The notes under the pieces were generated by a model. It worked only from the letters and a program-made list of their open reading frames with translations. It was not told the DNA's origin and did no database searches. DNA of 64,000 bases from NCBI GenBank assembly GCA_026874595.1, contig CM049306.1, positions 12,609,019 to 12,673,018 on the forward strand. Reading direction: 5' to 3'. Both the position numbers and the translations under genes were made by a program. Source of the stretch: Sipunculus nudus. Its lineage: Eukaryota > Annelida > Sipuncula > Golfingiida > Sipunculidae. How positions within the stretch are numbered: position 1 is the first letter of the stretch; each line of letters begins with the position of its first letter. This document shows positions 62,730 to 64,000 of this stretch, in pieces.

Positions 62730-62734
<5 letters not shown>

Positions 62735-62798
<64 letters not shown>
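62735..62798. repeat. (AT)n microsatellite
   Basis: About 64 bp of AT repeats on the other side of the inverted-repeat element. Confidence 0.95.
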
Positions 62799-62801
<3 letters not shown>

Positions 62802-62999
62802 CATTAAAATTTTAAGATCCATCTTGTTTATTAGTCTTGTGTAATGAAGGGGTGAGTGAGGGGAGGGATCTCTGTTGTGACTGCTCGTTGCTGAAAAACA
62901 TGTTAATTATAAGATTCATCTAGTTCATAGAACAGGTCTGTCAACAGAATGGGGTGGGGGGGGGGAGAAAAGGGCTCCTTGTGGTATTAACTGCAGACA

Positions 63000-63870
63000 G
63001 CCTTTTTTAAGCTTAACTCAGTGTAGAGAGGGCTTGCCCTAGTGATTGGATTACATAACAACAGCCTGGGGAGCATAGAGAGCTGCACTGAATGACCTAC
63101 AGTGACCAAAGTGGACTGCTTGACAATGTAAGGGAATACAGCAAGAGCCTCAAAAAAATTCAATAACTAGCCTAATTTTGCAGCTTTTATTTTCAAATTT
63201 CAGATTTTTACAGATTAAATCCTTATGTGTACATGCTGCGAAAATTAAATCCACAGTACTAACAGGAAAAAAACGTGCCCTGGCCAAATTTGGGCAAAAT
63301 TTAAGGTACCAATTTTTTAAATTTTGCTAATATTTTAAAAAATTTTAAAGATTTTGATCTAATTTTGGGTATACATTTTAAGTTTGATTAATTAAAGTTA
63401 TATTACTGGGAAAAAGTCCTTAGCTTTAACATTTAACATGTTAAGTGATCAAATATCTTTCCTGATTTTTTTACAAAATGTATTATGTTTGAGCCCATAA
63501 CTTTTTTTGAATTATATAATACAGACCTAATTTCTGACATGTACATAGGAGCTATATAGAGGAATATATATGGTAAATATGAGGAAAAACAGATGAGTGG
63601 TTTTGATATAAGGCAGTCCTGCCTGAAGTGTGAAAATAGGTTTTTAATAAAAAATAGAGGTTTTTCCTTAATTTCTCAAAGGAACGAAGTCGCAAAGACC
63701 CAGTTTTTGGCTTGGTAGGAGATCTTGGGGACATCAACTGTGCCAAATTTTGGATTCCTAGGTCTTACGGTTTTTCAAAACATGCCACATCTACGGACGG
63801 ACAGACGGACGGACGACGAACAATGGACCACGACTATAGCTCAGATGACTTATAGTCAGCTCAGCTAAAA
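63000..63870 (-). mobile_element. Hairpin-ended element, single unit
   Basis: Same family and orientation as 640-2007. Its left part repeats GGGAGCATAGAGA and GAATGACCTACAGT, also seen at about 1201-1235. The right end is a GACGG run and the hairpin at 63837-63867 (TAGCTCAGATGACT / AGTCAGCTCAGCTA). One core unit. Confidence 0.65.
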
Positions 63871-63901
63871 ATGGCTTTAGTGGCGTCAGTCGGGTTAATT
63901 A

Positions 63902-63903
<2 letters not shown>

Positions 63904-63969
<66 letters not shown>

Positions 63970-63970
63970 C
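63904..63970. repeat. (AT)n microsatellite at the right edge
   Basis: AT repeats interrupted by single C residues, close to the window end. Confidence 0.95.
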
Positions 63971-64000
63971 ATAAATAAATGAAGATACAGCAAACTGGCT

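Noticed and set aside
1-64000. CRISPR array, operon or other prokaryotic system
   Set aside because: The genes have many GT-AG introns and animal homologues, and the regular repeats are tandem units without spacers. The window is nuclear eukaryotic DNA.

Overview
The window is AT-rich, intron-rich metazoan nuclear DNA, most likely from a mollusc or another lophotrochozoan. The inference rests on three animal genes with GT-AG introns, many (AT)n and poly-G/C tracts, and crowded non-coding repeats. These include an element with CCCCCGCC/GGCGGGGGC-type ends and hairpin-ended elements carrying tandem cores, a style known from bivalve genomes. The species cannot be named from the sequence.

Layout. 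(1) 1-7.6 kb, minus strand: the 5' part of AMT, the glycine cleavage T-protein. Three coding exons are readable (7592-7509, 3700-3512, 2654-2460) and the rest lies off the left edge. (2) 7.6-10.1 kb: the AMT/ING3 head-to-head intergenic region, with simple repeats, a decayed tRNA-like sequence and a 126-bp near-perfect inverted repeat. (3) 10.1-21.6 kb, plus strand: a complete 11-exon ING3 gene of about 381 residues with an ING domain and a PHD finger. Its introns hold a pogo-type MITE, a hairpin-ended element and a 663-bp tandem duplication. (4) 21.6-38.5 kb: repeat-dominated intergenic DNA. (5) 38.6-50.9 kb, plus strand: a complete 7-exon selenophosphate synthetase gene of the SEPHS2 selenoprotein type. 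(6) 51-64 kb: an unrecognised minus-strand ORF cluster, then further repeats, a 1.25-kb direct duplication, a non-LTR retrotransposon fragment and (AT)n tracts.

The most notable system is the selenocysteine recoding apparatus in the SEPHS2 gene. An in-frame UGA sits at residue 30, exactly where selenocysteine occurs in SEPHS2 proteins. A 15-bp stem-loop starts 8 nt after it and resembles a selenocysteine redefinition element. The 3' UTR contains a convincing form-2 SECIS element. The enzyme makes the selenium donor needed to read its own UGA, so the gene is autoregulatory in principle.

A second theme is a 12-bp palindrome, GGTGGCGCCACC. It recurs at least ten times exactly, and many more times nearly so, in otherwise dissimilar repeats. 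One of these is a 280-bp tandem array inside an element that has a hairpin at each end.

Exon boundaries were read by eye from splice sites, phase and remembered family homology. No alignment or folding program was run.
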